Positions 1 through 9,481 are shown, numbered from the stretch's first letter. The stretch is DNA of 64,000 nt from Polyangium spumosum (GCF_009649845.1 NZ_WJIE01000004.1:310001-374000), one strand, 5' to 3'. The notes: generated by a model from the letters alone, not told the origin. Made by a program: numbers and translations.

Positions 1-1
1 C

Positions 2-130
2 GCGCAGAAGCAGCGCGAGATCGCGCAGATCGACGAAGTGATCACGCGCATGGAGGCGGACGCTTCGAGCGACGGCGTGGCGACGTTGAAGAAGCTGCGC
101 GCCGAGATGCAGGCCCAGGTCGACGGCTGA
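2..130 (+). CDS. C-terminal fragment of an unknown protein (5' truncated)
   Basis: An open frame enters from the left edge and ends at the TGA at 128-130, leaving 42 residues. The visible part is charged and helix-like (it starts AQKQREIAQIDEVI), with alternating acidic, basic and Ala/Leu positions typical of a coiled coil or helical tail. No family can be assigned from so little. It is read on the plus strand and converges with the UPF0102 gene at 204-656. Confidence 0.55.
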   Translation, partial: AQKQREIAQIDEVITRMEADASSDGVATLKKLRAEMQAQVDG

Positions 131-203
131 CGTCTCGCGCTTCTCGAGCGGCGTCGCCGTCCTGCCGAAGGATCACGCGACGCCGCGCGAAGCGTGTTTC
201 CCC

Positions 204-656
204 TCAGAACGCTGCCTTGATGTGCTCGACGAGCGGCTCGCCTTCGGGCGTGAACACGACGGCAACAGCGTCGAAGCGCATGCGCTCGATCGCCTCGTCG
301 CGCGCGAACTTCGAGATCCAGAGCCGCTGTCCAGCGAGGCGCAAGCGCGCGCGTTTCCGTGCGTCGATGCTGTCGAGCGCGCGCTGATAACTCCGAGGGC
401 CACGCGTGCGCACCTCGACGACCACGATCACGGCGCCGTCGCGGACGAGCAGATCGATCTCGGCGCGACCCACGCGCACGTTGCGGCCGAGGATCGTGTT
501 GCCCATGCGAACGAAATGATCGGCGGCTGCGTCCTCGGCGCGCGCACCTGCGCGATGGCGCGCATCACGCGGGGGGAGAGCTCGGACGTGAGGTGAAGGA
601 GAGCGCGCCGAGGAAGAGGCGGGCGGGGGGCGAGGGAGACGAGGAGGACGCGTCAC
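204..656 (-). CDS. UPF0102 (YraN-like) family protein
   Basis: The core from about residue 37 carries the features of the UPF0102/YraN family: a helix with ARAEDAAADHFVRMG, then GRNVRVGRAEIDLLVRDG and VVVEVRTR. These match the family's nuclease-like D/E...EVK/R fold, related to Holliday-junction resolvases. Its cellular role is not settled. The family is usually about 115-125 aa. The 150-aa frame here starts with a Pro/Arg/Ser-rich stretch of about 35 residues from a GTG without a ribosome site, so the N-terminus is uncertain. No better in-frame start codon lies between 656 and the conserved core. Assignment to the family is good; function is unknown. Confidence 0.75.
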   Translation of the reverse strand: MTRPPRLPRPPPASSSARSPSPHVRALPPRDARHRAGARAEDAAADHFVRMGNTILGRNVRVGRAEIDLLVRDGAVIVVVEVRTRGPRSYQRALDSIDARKRARLRLAGQRLWISKFARDEAIERMRFDAVAVVFTPEGEPLVEHIKAAF

Positions 657-679
657 GGGCGCGCGCGTCGCGGCTCGTC

Positions 680-1339
680 TCAGCTATCGGTGGTGAAACC
701 GACGCCCTTGCACTGGGTCGCGTTGTAGTGACCCTTGACGGTGCCGCAGGAGCCTTCGGTGACGAACTTCGTGTCCTGCTTGATGCAGTACTTGCCGGTG
801 AGCTGCTTGTCGCCGAGGCCCACGTCGGGACGGATCTCCTCGCAGGTGTAGCCGGTCGGGCACTCGCAGAAGTTGAAGTTCGGATCGGGGTCCGCGCCCT
901 CGGCGACGCCGCAGCGGCACGAGCAGTACACGGCCTGCGCGGCGTCACGCTGCGAGTCTTCCGCGCACTGGCCGCAGACCTCGGCCTCGACGACCGTGTC
1001 GGTGCCGGGGACGCAGCAGGCCTTGTTCGCGTCGTCCGGCCCGGAGGTGGACGTCTGGCAGCCGCCCGTGGCGGTCCCGCCGGTCGTGGGCTTCGTTTGC
1101 CCGTAGGGGCAGCTCACGCGGCCCTGGAAGTGGTTCACGAGGCAGATACGGGTCTGGCACTGGAAGGAGCGCGACTCGATGTTCTCCTCGGTCACTTTGA
1201 AGCCGGCGAAGTCGGTTTTGTACTCGTCCTCGGGGATGCAGGGGTCGCCGACGCCGCCGCTCTGACAGGCGACCGGGAGGCCGCCCAGGGCGAGTACGCT
1301 GATCAGACCAAGCATGCCGGACAGGATCGAACGGGTCAT
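680..1339 (-). CDS. Cysteine-rich secreted lipoprotein, unknown function
   Basis: The 219-residue protein starts at MTRSILSGM, followed by a hydrophobic stretch and the lipobox LPVAC, so it should be a lipidated envelope protein. The mature part is rich in Cys (over 20), with spacing that suggests several small disulfide-bonded modules (VCGQCAEDSQ, YCSCRCGVAE, FNFCECPTGYTC). The CxCxxGYxC pattern resembles EGF-like or other short disulfide repeats. An upstream ATG at 1414 would add 25 residues before the signal peptide and is disfavoured. Such lipoproteins are common and poorly characterised in myxobacteria. I do not recognise a specific family. Confidence 0.7.
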   Translation of the reverse strand: MTRSILSGMLGLISVLALGGLPVACQSGGVGDPCIPEDEYKTDFAGFKVTEENIESRSFQCQTRICLVNHFQGRVSCPYGQTKPTTGGTATGGCQTSTSGPDDANKACCVPGTDTVVEAEVCGQCAEDSQRDAAQAVYCSCRCGVAEGADPDPNFNFCECPTGYTCEEIRPDVGLGDKQLTGKYCIKQDTKFVTEGSCGTVKGHYNATQCKGVGFTTDS

Positions 1340-1901
1340 CAGATCGTGCTCCTTGGGCCGGGGCGCCCCTGCTCCATGCGGGGCGCGCGAGCGCGACGCG
1401 CCGCCCGCGTCCACGTCGCGGACTCAGCGAACGACGCCAGCAGCGTGGACGCTAATCGAAGGGGAGACGGACCGTCAACCTCTCGATGCACGCCGTGATG
1501 GACTGCCGCCGGTTTTCGACGGACGGCCGCCGGTCGGCGCCCCGGGGGGGTCGGTCCGGGTGGACCCGCGATCGAGCCGAGAGCCCGAGAGTCCCTTGGC
1601 GGGTCGAAGGCGAGCCCCAAGGCACTCCCTGGAGAGGTGTCGGAAGCAGCACCAGGACTCGTGCTGCTTCAAAACCCGCCGCTTGACAAGCCAACCGTCA
1701 TAATTTTACCATCCGCGGCCAGACGTAAGTATCCGCTGATTCTCATTGAAGTTTTTGGTCATCGCTCCCGGTACACGACACGCGGGGAGCCGCGACTGCG
1801 AAGGGCCCCGTCCACTGCGGATCAAGCAGCTAACGAACGGTATCTGGGCCGGTTCGGGTCGCCTTCATCGACCTCAACCTCCGAACGACGAGGAACGACG
1901 A
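1340..1901. other. 562-bp intergenic region upstream of the TPR/Glt-type cluster
   Basis: No convincing gene lies here; the short frames have no start signals or recognisable proteins. It separates the divergent lipoprotein gene from the cluster starting at 1902, so it should hold promoters for both. The most AT-rich patch of the area is at about 1699-1712, just after a TTGACA at 1683-1688. A 10-bp perfect inverted repeat (1643-1670) lies just upstream. Confidence 0.5.
1643..1670. promoter_or_regulatory. Perfect 10-bp inverted repeat upstream of the Glt-type cluster
   Basis: GAAGCAGCAC (1643-1652) and GTGCTGCTTC (1661-1670) are exact reverse complements with an 8-nt loop. On the plus strand the hairpin is followed by AAAA, not a T-run, so it is not an intrinsic terminator in that direction. 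On the minus strand the T-run precedes it. Its place about 230 bp before the first TPR gene, next to an AT-rich patch, suits an operator or a leader hairpin. Function is inferred. Confidence 0.4.
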
Positions 1902-3593
1902 ATGCGGAAAGGGCTGGCTACTCTCTGTCTTCTTGCTTCTGCCATGCTCGTGGCGCCGACCGCCTGGGCCCAAAAGGGCCCGGCGCCGACGGCGAAGGCT
2001 GGCGATGCCAAGAAGGCCGCTCCCAAGGAGATCGAGCTCGAAGAAGAGGATGGGCCCGTGACCGCGGGCCAGATGACCGAGGAGGCGGCGCAAGCGAAGC
2101 GGTTGTTCGACGCTGAGCGGTGGAGCGAATCGGCGCTGCTCCTGAAGAAGGTCGTCGACGGCGAGACGGGCGACGACGAGGGCAACAAGCAGATCGCGCA
2201 GTATCACCTCGCGATCGCGCTCTATCGCCTGCAGTTTTTCCAGGCGAGCTACGCGATCTTCTCCGAGATCGCGGACAAGCCGAATCACCTCAAGTTCAAC
2301 GAGACGCTGCTCTGGCTCTCGAAGCTCGCCACGCAGCTCCCCGAGCCGGCCGACATCATCGAGCGCGTCGGTAAGTACAAGGGCGAGCAGGTCGCGCGGT
2401 TCAACAACCCGCAGCAGCGGGATCTCTTCTGGCAGCTCAACTACCTGCTCGGCCGGTACAAGTACCGCAACCGCAACTACGAGGAGGCCATCGGCCTCTT
2501 CGAGAAGGTCGACGCCAAGAGCAAGTACTACGTGCAGGCCCAGTTCTTCACGGGCATCTCGAACGTGCAGCTCCGCAAGTCGGTGCCCGCGGTGAAGTCG
2601 TTCCAGCGCATCGTGCAGGCGCTCGACGAGGGCGTGGAGGGCGTCGAGGACGAGAGCCGCATGCGCGATCTCGCGTTCCTCTCGATGGCGCGCACGTACT
2701 ACTCGGCGTCGGTCCGCCTCGACGACAACAGCGTCCCGAAGATCGACGGCAACAAGCTCAGCGCGGCCGTCAAGTACTGGAACCGCGTCGACGTGGGCAG
2801 CGAGTACTGGCTCGACGCGCTCTTCGAGCAGTCGTGGGCGTACTTCATGGCCGGCGATTACCCGCACGCGCTCGGCAACATGCACACGATCGAGTCGCCT
2901 TACTTCCCGAACGCCTTCTATCCGGAGGCGGACATCCTCAAGGCGGTCATTTCTTTCACGATCTGCCAGTACCAGGACGCGACGACGATCGTCGCGCGCA
3001 TGCGCAAGCGGTACGAGCCGATCAAGAAGGAGCTCGAGGCGATCCTCAACCGGTTCAAGGGCGACGATGCGGAGGCGAAGTTCTTCGAGTTCTTGAAGGA
3101 CGTGCGCGCGGGCAAGGCGGCGCTCTCGCCGACGGTCAAGCCGATCGTCGAGAACGCGCTCTCGGATCGCCAGTTGCTCCGCAACCTGGAGTACGTGCGC
3201 GTGCTGGACGAGGAGGACGCTCGTTACAAGAAGGCGCCGGCCGCGTTCCGCAACTCGCCCGTGGGTGGAGACGTGACGGACGCGCTGTCGCTGGCTCGTG
3301 ATCTCGCGGTCCGCAACGCGGGCACGCTCGCGCGGGAGCGCTACCAGCGTTACCTCGACGAGCTCAACGAGCACCTCCGCGACGCCTCGAAGATCCTCAT
3401 CGACATCACGGCTGCCGAGCGAAACAAGCTCGATCAGGAGGTCGTGAGCGGCCAGCTCACGAAGGAAGAAGCGCTCGTGTTCGGCGTCGTCAAGCCGGAC
3501 GACGAGCACGTTCTGTGGCCGTTCAACGGCGAGTACTGGCGCGACGAGCTCGGTTTCTACCGGCAGGTCGTCACGTCGAAGTGCGGCAAGTAG
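1902..3593 (+). CDS. Secreted TPR protein, first gene of the Glt/Nfs-type cluster
   Basis: The 563-aa protein starts at the ATG at 1902, which gives a clear signal peptide (MRKGLATLCLLASAML, cleavage after AWAQ). It then has a charged linker (IELEEEDGPV) and helical TPR-like repeats from about residue 55 (AKRLFDAERWSESALLLKKV; YRNRNYEEAIGLFEKV; FTGISNVQLRKSVPAVKSFQ). The frame continues upstream to 1746, but that part lacks signal-peptide character. It lies 100 bp before the GltD-like gene on the same strand and probably shares its transcript. By position and export it may correspond to the TPR component GltC/NfsC of myxobacterial envelope machines, but I cannot confirm this by eye. A periplasmic scaffold role is inferred. 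Confidence 0.85.
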   Translation: MRKGLATLCLLASAMLVAPTAWAQKGPAPTAKAGDAKKAAPKEIELEEEDGPVTAGQMTEEAAQAKRLFDAERWSESALLLKKVVDGETGDDEGNKQIAQYHLAIALYRLQFFQASYAIFSEIADKPNHLKFNETLLWLSKLATQLPEPADIIERVGKYKGEQVARFNNPQQRDLFWQLNYLLGRYKYRNRNYEEAIGLFEKVDAKSKYYVQAQFFTGISNVQLRKSVPAVKSFQRIVQALDEGVEGVEDESRMRDLAFLSMARTYYSASVRLDDNSVPKIDGNKLSAAVKYWNRVDVGSEYWLDALFEQSWAYFMAGDYPHALGNMHTIESPYFPNAFYPEADILKAVISFTICQYQDATTIVARMRKRYEPIKKELEAILNRFKGDDAEAKFFEFLKDVRAGKAALSPTVKPIVENALSDRQLLRNLEYVRVLDEEDARYKKAPAAFRNSPVGGDVTDALSLARDLAVRNAGTLARERYQRYLDELNEHLRDASKILIDITAAERNKLDQEVVSGQLTKEEALVFGVVKPDDEHVLWPFNGEYWRDELGFYRQVVTSKCGK

Positions 3594-3693
3594 CGGGAGG
3601 CCCGAGGGGGCGGCGATCTGATTCGCCGCCCCGGGGGGATCGCGGCAAAGCCGCCTCCGGGTTGCGAGTTATCCAGTTGAGGAGATGACGACG

Positions 3694-6600
3694 ATGAAGC
3701 AGTCCAACGTGAGTGCGCTGCGCAAGCTCCGTTTCGTGACGGGCGCAGCGGCACTTTTCACCGCCGCCGTCGCGACGGGCCCGGCGTCGGCCGCCGATGA
3801 ATGCATCACGCAACAGGCGAAGGACGCGCTGGCGCAGTGCCCCGGCGGGTCGCTGAAGCAGAGCGCCGGCAAGAAGCCGGCGATGAGCTTCAAGTCGGCG
3901 CCGCAGGGGATTCAGCTCAAGAAGCGTGACGACCAGCTCAAGCCGACGAACCCGACGGCGTCGATGAACGCCGCGCAACGCGACGAGCGTCGCAACAGGC
4001 TGGCGGCGCGCTCGCGCCAGCTGCTGATCACCGAGATCCAGGGCCTCGAGAGCCTCTTCTCGAACACGCCGAAGAACGCGCCCGATCGTCCGAAGTTGAT
4101 GCGGCGCCTCGCGGAGGGCTACGTCGAGCTCGAGTCGGCCGCGTTCCGCGACAAGACCGAGCAGAGCATCAACGCCGACGAGGCGAAGCGCAAGAACCCC
4201 AAGGCAGAGAAGGGGTTCCGTGCCGAGGCGGCGAAGGCCGACAAGATCCTCGTCGCCGCGCGGCAGCAGGCGATCAAGTACTACACGCTGCTGAAGAACG
4301 GCTACCCGAAGTGGTGCCAGAGCTCGAACGCGCAGGATCCGACGAAGAGCACGGGCTGCACGGACGAGGTGCTCTACTACCTCGCGTACGAGTACGAGCA
4401 GGCCAACCAGCTCGATCAAGCGCGCAAGGTGTACTTCGAGCTGATCCAGAACTGGCCGCAGTCGAAGTTCATCCCGAACGCGTACCTCGCGTTCGGCGAG
4501 CTCTTCTTCAACGAGGCGCAGGGTGATCCCTCCAAGTGGCAGCTCGCGGAGCAGTCGTACCTGGAGGTCACGAAGTACCCGGCGCCCGACAACAAGGTCT
4601 GGGGCTACGCGCACTACAAGCTCGGCTACGTCTACTGGAACCAGGGTGAGTTCCCGAAGGCGCTCTCCGAGTTCAAGAAGACCATCGAGTACGGCACGCA
4701 GTACCAGCAGCTGCCGAACGCGAAGGAGCTCGCGAACTCCGCGCGGCGCGACATCATCCCGGTGTACGCGCTCGCGGCTGCGCCGAGGGCCGCGCACGAC
4801 TTCTTCAAGCCGCTCTCGGGCGACACGGGCATCAACAACGAGAAGACGCTCAAGATGCTCGACGATCTCGGCCAGAACTACCTCGACACCGGCCACTACA
4901 AGGAAGGCATCGAGCTCTACAAAGACCTCATGGCTCGCGATCGTGGTCCCAAGTTCTGCAAGTACCAGGGACACATCACCGAGGCCACGCTGGCCATGAA
5001 GTCGGGCAACAAGGACTCGATCAAGGGCGAGCTCGACCAGATGCTCGAGGTGCACAACAAGTTCGTCTCCGAAGGGCACCCCGACGACGCGAAGCTGAAG
5101 TGCTCGAACTCGACCGCGGGTCTGCTCACCGAGACCGCGATGGCGTGGCACCTCGAGGCCGTCGGATCGGGCGGCGTTCGCGGCACGGGTGACAAGAAGA
5201 CGATGACGCTCGCGACGGCGCTCTACGAGCGCGTCGTGCAGAACTTCAAGCAGGAGCAGTTCGCACGCTTCGAGTTCCCGCGCATCGTGAAGGAAGACTG
5301 GCCGAACATCTTCAAGATCAAGTACGCGATGGCCGACCTCGCGTACTTCAACAAGGACTGGGCGAAGTGCGGCCCGGCCTTCGACTCGGTCGTCGCGGAG
5401 GATCCCAGCGGTCCGCTCGCTCCCGAGGCCGCGTTCGCGGCGGTGCTCTGCTACCAGAACATCTATACCGAGACGCACAAGGACGGCTCGGACAAGAAGG
5501 GCAGCGGCAACCTCCCGAGCGCTGCGGACGGCGGCAAGAAGGGGGACAAGAAGGCCGACAAGGCCAAGTACGCCCCGAAGGAGTTCACCCCCAACCAGAA
5601 GGGCATGCTGACCGCGTTCAACCGGTACATTTGCTACATCAAGCCGCCGGAGAACGACAAGGAAGCGCAGGAGAACTACGTCGAGGTCAAGTACGCGCGC
5701 GCCCGCACCTACTTCGAGGCACAGCACTGGGAGGAGGCGGCGTTTGCGTTCCGCGACGTTGCGGTCAACCACTCCGACAAGGACGTGGGCATCTACGCGA
5801 CGCAGCTCTACCTCGAGTCGTTGAACATCCTCGGCTCGAACTCCGAGCCGACGCGGCCGTCCTGCTACGACAACATGGCGGAGGACGTGCCCAGGTTCCT
5901 CGACCTGTACTGCAAGGGCGGCAAGGAGAAGGAGAACGCCGAGCAGTGCGGGATCCTGACGCGCATCCAGCGCGACATCGAGCGTCTGCGCGCGCAGAAG
6001 CTGATCGAGTCGGCGGACGCCGGTGGCACTGGCGTGGACACGATCAAGCTGTACGAGAAGGGCGCGCAGGCCTACATGGACCTGTGGAAGAAGTACGGCG
6101 AGGCGGCGTGCGAGAAGAAGGAAGCCTCCTGCGAGAAGAGCGAGGAGATCCTCTACAACGCGGCCCGCGCGTTCCAGGCCGCGCGCCTCATCGCGAAGTC
6201 GATCACGGCGCGTCAGATCCTGCTGAACCCGAAGTACAACCTCGAGAAGACCGAGCTCGCCAAGAAGTCGATCTACGAGATCGGCGGTAACTACCAGGCG
6301 ATCGCGGTCTACGACGAGGCTGCCAACTGGTACGAGCGGTTCGCGCGTGAGAACCCGAAGATGGAGAAGGCGGCCGAGGCGCTTCAGGACGCCGTCGTGC
6401 TCCGTCTCGGTCTTGGGCAGGAGGACCAGGCGATCAAGGACGCCGACCTCTTCAACAGGAACTACGGGTCGCAGAAGCCCTCCGAGGCCGCGAAGATCGC
6501 GTTCGCCATCGGATCTCACTACATCGACAAGGAAGACTGGGACGGCGCGCGGCGGCGGCTCAGCTCGGCCATGGGCCAGATCGATCGCAACGCGACGTTC

Positions 6601-7533
6601 GATGTCCAGATCCAGGCGCACGCGATGCTCGGGCGGGTCTTCACGAAGATCAACAACCCGTCGAGCGCGACGCCCGAGTACAACAAGGTCCGCGGTTACT
6701 GGAAGGATCCGCAGGCCGCGCTGAAGAAGCTCGACGCCATCGGCGGGGGTGACGATGAGAAGCTCCGTCGTCTGGCCAAGTCGCTGACGGCCGTCGGTGA
6801 GGCGCTCTTCTTCTTCGCGGAGTTGAAGAAGAAGGAAGTCGATAAGATCCAGTTCCCCATCTACAAGGGCTCGGGTCAGCGCGACGACGTCATGAAGCAC
6901 ATCCAGACCAAGGTCATGGACTGGATCAAGAAGAAGCGGCCGGCGATCGAGCAAGCGTCGAACGAGTACGTGAAGATCGTCAACCTCGAGCCGCTGCCTC
7001 CGCCGCGCTGGGTCATCGCCGCTGGTTCGCGCGTCGGTGGTATGTGGAGCAAGTTCGTCGCCGAGTTCCGCGCCGCGCCGATTCCCAAGGAGTGGAAGGG
7101 CAACGGAATGGTCCCGGGTACGGACCTCAGCTACGCCGAGCTCCGCGGTGAGTACTACGCGAAGCTCGACGAGGCGAGCGAGCCGCAGAAGCTGTCGGCC
7201 AAGGCTGCCTTCAAGAAGTGCCTCGACTACTCGGTCAAGTATCAGTTCTTCGATGAGTACTCGCGTGCCTGCGAGGTGTGGCTGTCGAAGAACTACAGCG
7301 CCGAGTACCACCTGATCGACGAGTTCCGTGGTTCGCCGTCGCGCGTGAACTCGGGCCTCAGCGATCGCGCGCAGCCGGTGAACCTCGACGGTACGGCGTT
7401 CGTGCCCGTGCTCGATGTGCCGCAAGCCGAGAACAAGCCTGCTGCGGCGTCGGGCGACAAGCCTGCCGACGCGAAGCCCGGCACGTCACCCGAAAAGGCC
7501 GCCATCCAGGGCGCCACCACGAAGAAGAACTAG
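3694..7533 (+). CDS. gltD: Large periplasmic TPR protein, GltD/AgmU-like
   Basis: A protein of 1279 aa with an N-terminal signal peptide (hydrophobic FVTGAAALFTAAVATG, cleavage near ASA-AD) and TPR-like helical pairs along its length (VLYYLAYEYEQANQLDQARK; YAHYKLGYVYWNQGEFPKAL; YEIGGNYQAIAVYDEAANWY). The ATG at 3694 is preferred over 3685 because GAGGAG ends 9 nt before it and abuts the other. Size, export and position directly before a TPR lipoprotein, a tiny secreted protein and an FHA/AgmX-tail protein match GltD (AgmU) of Myxococcus xanthus, a periplasmic part of the gliding machine whose paralogue NfsD serves spore-coat assembly. A Lys-rich, low-complexity linker at about residues 605-630 splits the repeats. 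The symbol rests mainly on gene order and architecture. Confidence 0.8.
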   Translation: MKQSNVSALRKLRFVTGAAALFTAAVATGPASAADECITQQAKDALAQCPGGSLKQSAGKKPAMSFKSAPQGIQLKKRDDQLKPTNPTASMNAAQRDERRNRLAARSRQLLITEIQGLESLFSNTPKNAPDRPKLMRRLAEGYVELESAAFRDKTEQSINADEAKRKNPKAEKGFRAEAAKADKILVAARQQAIKYYTLLKNGYPKWCQSSNAQDPTKSTGCTDEVLYYLAYEYEQANQLDQARKVYFELIQNWPQSKFIPNAYLAFGELFFNEAQGDPSKWQLAEQSYLEVTKYPAPDNKVWGYAHYKLGYVYWNQGEFPKALSEFKKTIEYGTQYQQLPNAKELANSARRDIIPVYALAAAPRAAHDFFKPLSGDTGINNEKTLKMLDDLGQNYLDTGHYKEGIELYKDLMARDRGPKFCKYQGHITEATLAMKSGNKDSIKGELDQMLEVHNKFVSEGHPDDAKLKCSNSTAGLLTETAMAWHLEAVGSGGVRGTGDKKTMTLATALYERVVQNFKQEQFARFEFPRIVKEDWPNIFKIKYAMADLAYFNKDWAKCGPAFDSVVAEDPSGPLAPEAAFAAVLCYQNIYTETHKDGSDKKGSGNLPSAADGGKKGDKKADKAKYAPKEFTPNQKGMLTAFNRYICYIKPPENDKEAQENYVEVKYARARTYFEAQHWEEAAFAFRDVAVNHSDKDVGIYATQLYLESLNILGSNSEPTRPSCYDNMAEDVPRFLDLYCKGGKEKENAEQCGILTRIQRDIERLRAQKLIESADAGGTGVDTIKLYEKGAQAYMDLWKKYGEAACEKKEASCEKSEEILYNAARAFQAARLIAKSITARQILLNPKYNLEKTELAKKSIYEIGGNYQAIAVYDEAANWYERFARENPKMEKAAEALQDAVVLRLGLGQEDQAIKDADLFNRNYGSQKPSEAAKIAFAIGSHYIDKEDWDGARRRLSSAMGQIDRNATFDVQIQAHAMLGRVFTKINNPSSATPEYNKVRGYWKDPQAALKKLDAIGGGDDEKLRRLAKSLTAVGEALFFFAELKKKEVDKIQFPIYKGSGQRDDVMKHIQTKVMDWIKKKRPAIEQASNEYVKIVNLEPLPPPRWVIAAGSRVGGMWSKFVAEFRAAPIPKEWKGNGMVPGTDLSYAELRGEYYAKLDEASEPQKLSAKAAFKKCLDYSVKYQFFDEYSRACEVWLSKNYSAEYHLIDEFRGSPSRVNSGLSDRAQPVNLDGTAFVPVLDVPQAENKPAAASGDKPADAKPGTSPEKAAIQGATTKKN

Positions 7534-7542
7534 GAGCGAGCC

Positions 7543-9006
7543 ATGAAGAGGTTTTCGATTCTTGTGGCGACGGCTGCCCTGACGGCTGCGGTGGGTTGCG
7601 GCGGTGGGGGAGCCGGTGGGGGCGGCAAGCCCGCGGTGGATCCCAAGACCGGCCAGGCGATCGTGGACAGCAAGGGCAACGCTGTGTCCGTCGCTGCGGC
7701 GAACAAGTACAAGGACGGCCTCGAGGCCTTCACCAAGCACGACAAGGCGCGTGATTGGAACGAGGCCGTCTGCGCGCAGACGGCGGAGATCTTTCTCGAC
7801 GCTGCCGACGAGCAAGCTGGCAAGACGCTGGTCGAGGCGATCTACAACGCGGGCGTCTCGTATCAGCGGTGCAAGCAGGACGCGAAGGCGAAGGAGTATT
7901 TCAAGAAGGCGCTCGACGCGGACCCCAAGTTCCATCGCGCGCGGGTGCAGCTCGCGATCTACTCCTTCGCCGAGTCGGGGGAGAAGTCGCTCGACGCGAC
8001 GATCAATGAGCTCTACCAAGCTGCGATCGTCGACGCCCGGTTCCAGAACGTCGAGGGCCTCGTTCAGCTCGGCATGTTGCACATGAAGCGCAACAACCTG
8101 CAGCCGGACAAGGATGGTCGGACGGACCTGCAGAACGCGAAGCGCTACGCGCAGAGCGCGCTGGCCATCGACGACGGGTATCTGCCGGCGTTCAACCTGC
8201 TCGCGCTGATTTACATGGAATCGGCGAAGCAGAAGGCGGGTCGCTCCTCCAAGAAGAAGGTCGCGACGAACGTCAGCAAGGAGAAGAAGATCGACACGCA
8301 GGCTCTGGATCTCGCGGCCCTGGTTTGCTCGCAGGCCATCCGCAAGAACCCGAACTACGCGCCGATCCACAACACGGCCGGCATGATCCAGGTCGAGCTC
8401 AGCAACCTGAACGGCGCGGTCGGCGCGTTCAACACGGCGCGCAAGCTCGACCCGACCTTCTACGAGGCGCAGATGAACTTCGCCGCCGTGAACCTGCAGT
8501 TCCGCGGGTTCGCTCAGGCGGAGGAGGCCTACCGCGCTGCGCTGAAGATGCGGCCGAACGATTACGACGCGCACCTCGGGCTCGCGCTGGCGCTTCGTGG
8601 TCAGATCGACGACTCGAACTTCGACAAGATGGTCGCTGCGGCCGCGGCCGAGCTGGCGGAGGCGAAGAAGCTCCAGCCGGATCGGCCGGAGACGTACTAC
8701 AACGACGCGATCCTGACGCAGGAGTACAAGGCGAAGTCGGGCGGCAAGGACGCCGAGCCGATGTTGCTCGCTGCGAAGCAGCTCTTCGGTGAGTTCATCG
8801 CCAAGGCTGGGAGCGCGCCCGAGTATGCGGATGCGGTGAAGCGCTCGAAGGAGCGCATGGAAGAGATCGAGCAGATCATCGAGTTCAACAAGCAGACCGA
8901 GGCGGAGCGCAAGGCGGCCGAGGCGGAGGCGAAGACCCGCGCCGCCGAGGCGGAAGCCATGGGCACCGACGAGGGGGGCGCGAAGCCCGGAGGCGGGGGG
9001 CAGTGA
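7543..9006 (+). CDS. gltE: TPR lipoprotein, GltE/AglT-like
   Basis: The 487-aa protein has a lipoprotein signal peptide (MKRFSILVATAALTAAVGC), a Gly-rich spacer after the lipidated Cys, and TPRs through most of its length (AIYNAGVSYQ-type pairs; NTAGMIQVELSNLNGAVGAF; AQMNFAAVNLQFRGFAQAEE). It ends with a Glu/Ala/Lys-rich coiled coil (about residues 440-475) and a Gly-rich tail. It begins 9 nt after the GltD-like gene, so the two are surely co-transcribed. GltE/AglT is a TPR lipoprotein of the M. xanthus gliding complex, and the match in architecture and order is good. A strong terminator follows immediately. It is likely anchored in the outer membrane, facing the periplasm. Confidence 0.82.
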   Translation: MKRFSILVATAALTAAVGCGGGGAGGGGKPAVDPKTGQAIVDSKGNAVSVAAANKYKDGLEAFTKHDKARDWNEAVCAQTAEIFLDAADEQAGKTLVEAIYNAGVSYQRCKQDAKAKEYFKKALDADPKFHRARVQLAIYSFAESGEKSLDATINELYQAAIVDARFQNVEGLVQLGMLHMKRNNLQPDKDGRTDLQNAKRYAQSALAIDDGYLPAFNLLALIYMESAKQKAGRSSKKKVATNVSKEKKIDTQALDLAALVCSQAIRKNPNYAPIHNTAGMIQVELSNLNGAVGAFNTARKLDPTFYEAQMNFAAVNLQFRGFAQAEEAYRAALKMRPNDYDAHLGLALALRGQIDDSNFDKMVAAAAAELAEAKKLQPDRPETYYNDAILTQEYKAKSGGKDAEPMLLAAKQLFGEFIAKAGSAPEYADAVKRSKERMEEIEQIIEFNKQTEAERKAAEAEAKTRAAEAEAMGTDEGGAKPGGGGQ

Positions 9007-9009
9007 GAA

Positions 9010-9053
9010 GAGGGCCCGCGGTGACCAGGACGTCGCCGCGGGCCTCTTTTTTT
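9010..9053 (+). terminator. Strong intrinsic terminator after the GltE-like gene
   Basis: GAGGGCCCGCGG (9010-9021) pairs with CCGCGGGCCTC (9036-9046) with a single bulge, and seven T follow (9047-9053). It starts 4 nt after the gltE stop and separates the first three genes of the cluster from the GltF-like gene. Confidence 0.9.
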
Positions 9054-9208
9054 GGACCTCCGGGAACCTTGGGTCGTGCGGGATGTCTTTTCGGGCCAGG
9101 TCGAGAGAGTCTCGAACGAAACCAGGCTCGGATCCCGTTGACCACGTCCCTGCAGGGACGGTACGATGTGACTGAAAATACGGCGAAGACTTGCGAGGAG
9201 GCTTGAAG

Positions 9209-9481
9209 ATGAAGAGGTCAACGCGTTTGGGTGCTGCGCTGGTCGCTGGTGTCGGCGTTCTTCTCGTGTCGTCGTTCGCGTTTGCCCAGGGGGCAGGTGG
9301 CGGCGCCGGGAAGAAGGACGAGGGGTACGGATACGAGTTCTCCGACGATCCCCTCAACGCTGGTGGCTTTGGGCCGAACGACGCGACGATCCGTGTTCGT
9401 CCGGGCCCGGTTCGCACGACCCTGATCCGTCCGCGCACGTCGTTCGTGCCGGAGATGCTGAAGTCGGTCGAGAATCTCTGA
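9209..9481 (+). CDS. gltF: Small secreted protein, GltF-like
   Basis: A 90-aa protein with a signal peptide (MKRSTRLGAALVAGVGVLLV, cleavage after FAFAQ), a Gly-rich linker and a short polar domain containing GYGYEFSDDPL, RVRPGPVRTTLIRPR and SFVPEMLKSVENL. GAGGAGG lies about 8 nt before the ATG at 9209. A TTG at 9191 would only add residues before the signal peptide. A tiny exported protein between a GltE-like lipoprotein and a GltG-like FHA protein matches the place of GltF in the M. xanthus G1 cluster. The mature part is about 65 residues, too small for an enzyme, and is probably a structural plug or linker. The symbol is inferred from context. Confidence 0.72.
   Translation: MKRSTRLGAALVAGVGVLLVSSFAFAQGAGGGAGKKDEGYGYEFSDDPLNAGGFGPNDATIRVRPGPVRTTLIRPRTSFVPEMLKSVENL

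Noticed and set aside
1683-1704. TTGACA followed by CATAAT as a sigma-70 promoter for the TPR cluster.
   Set aside because: The spacing is only 10 nt, far below the usual 16-18, and no second -10 box lies at the right distance. The patch is described as AT-rich only.
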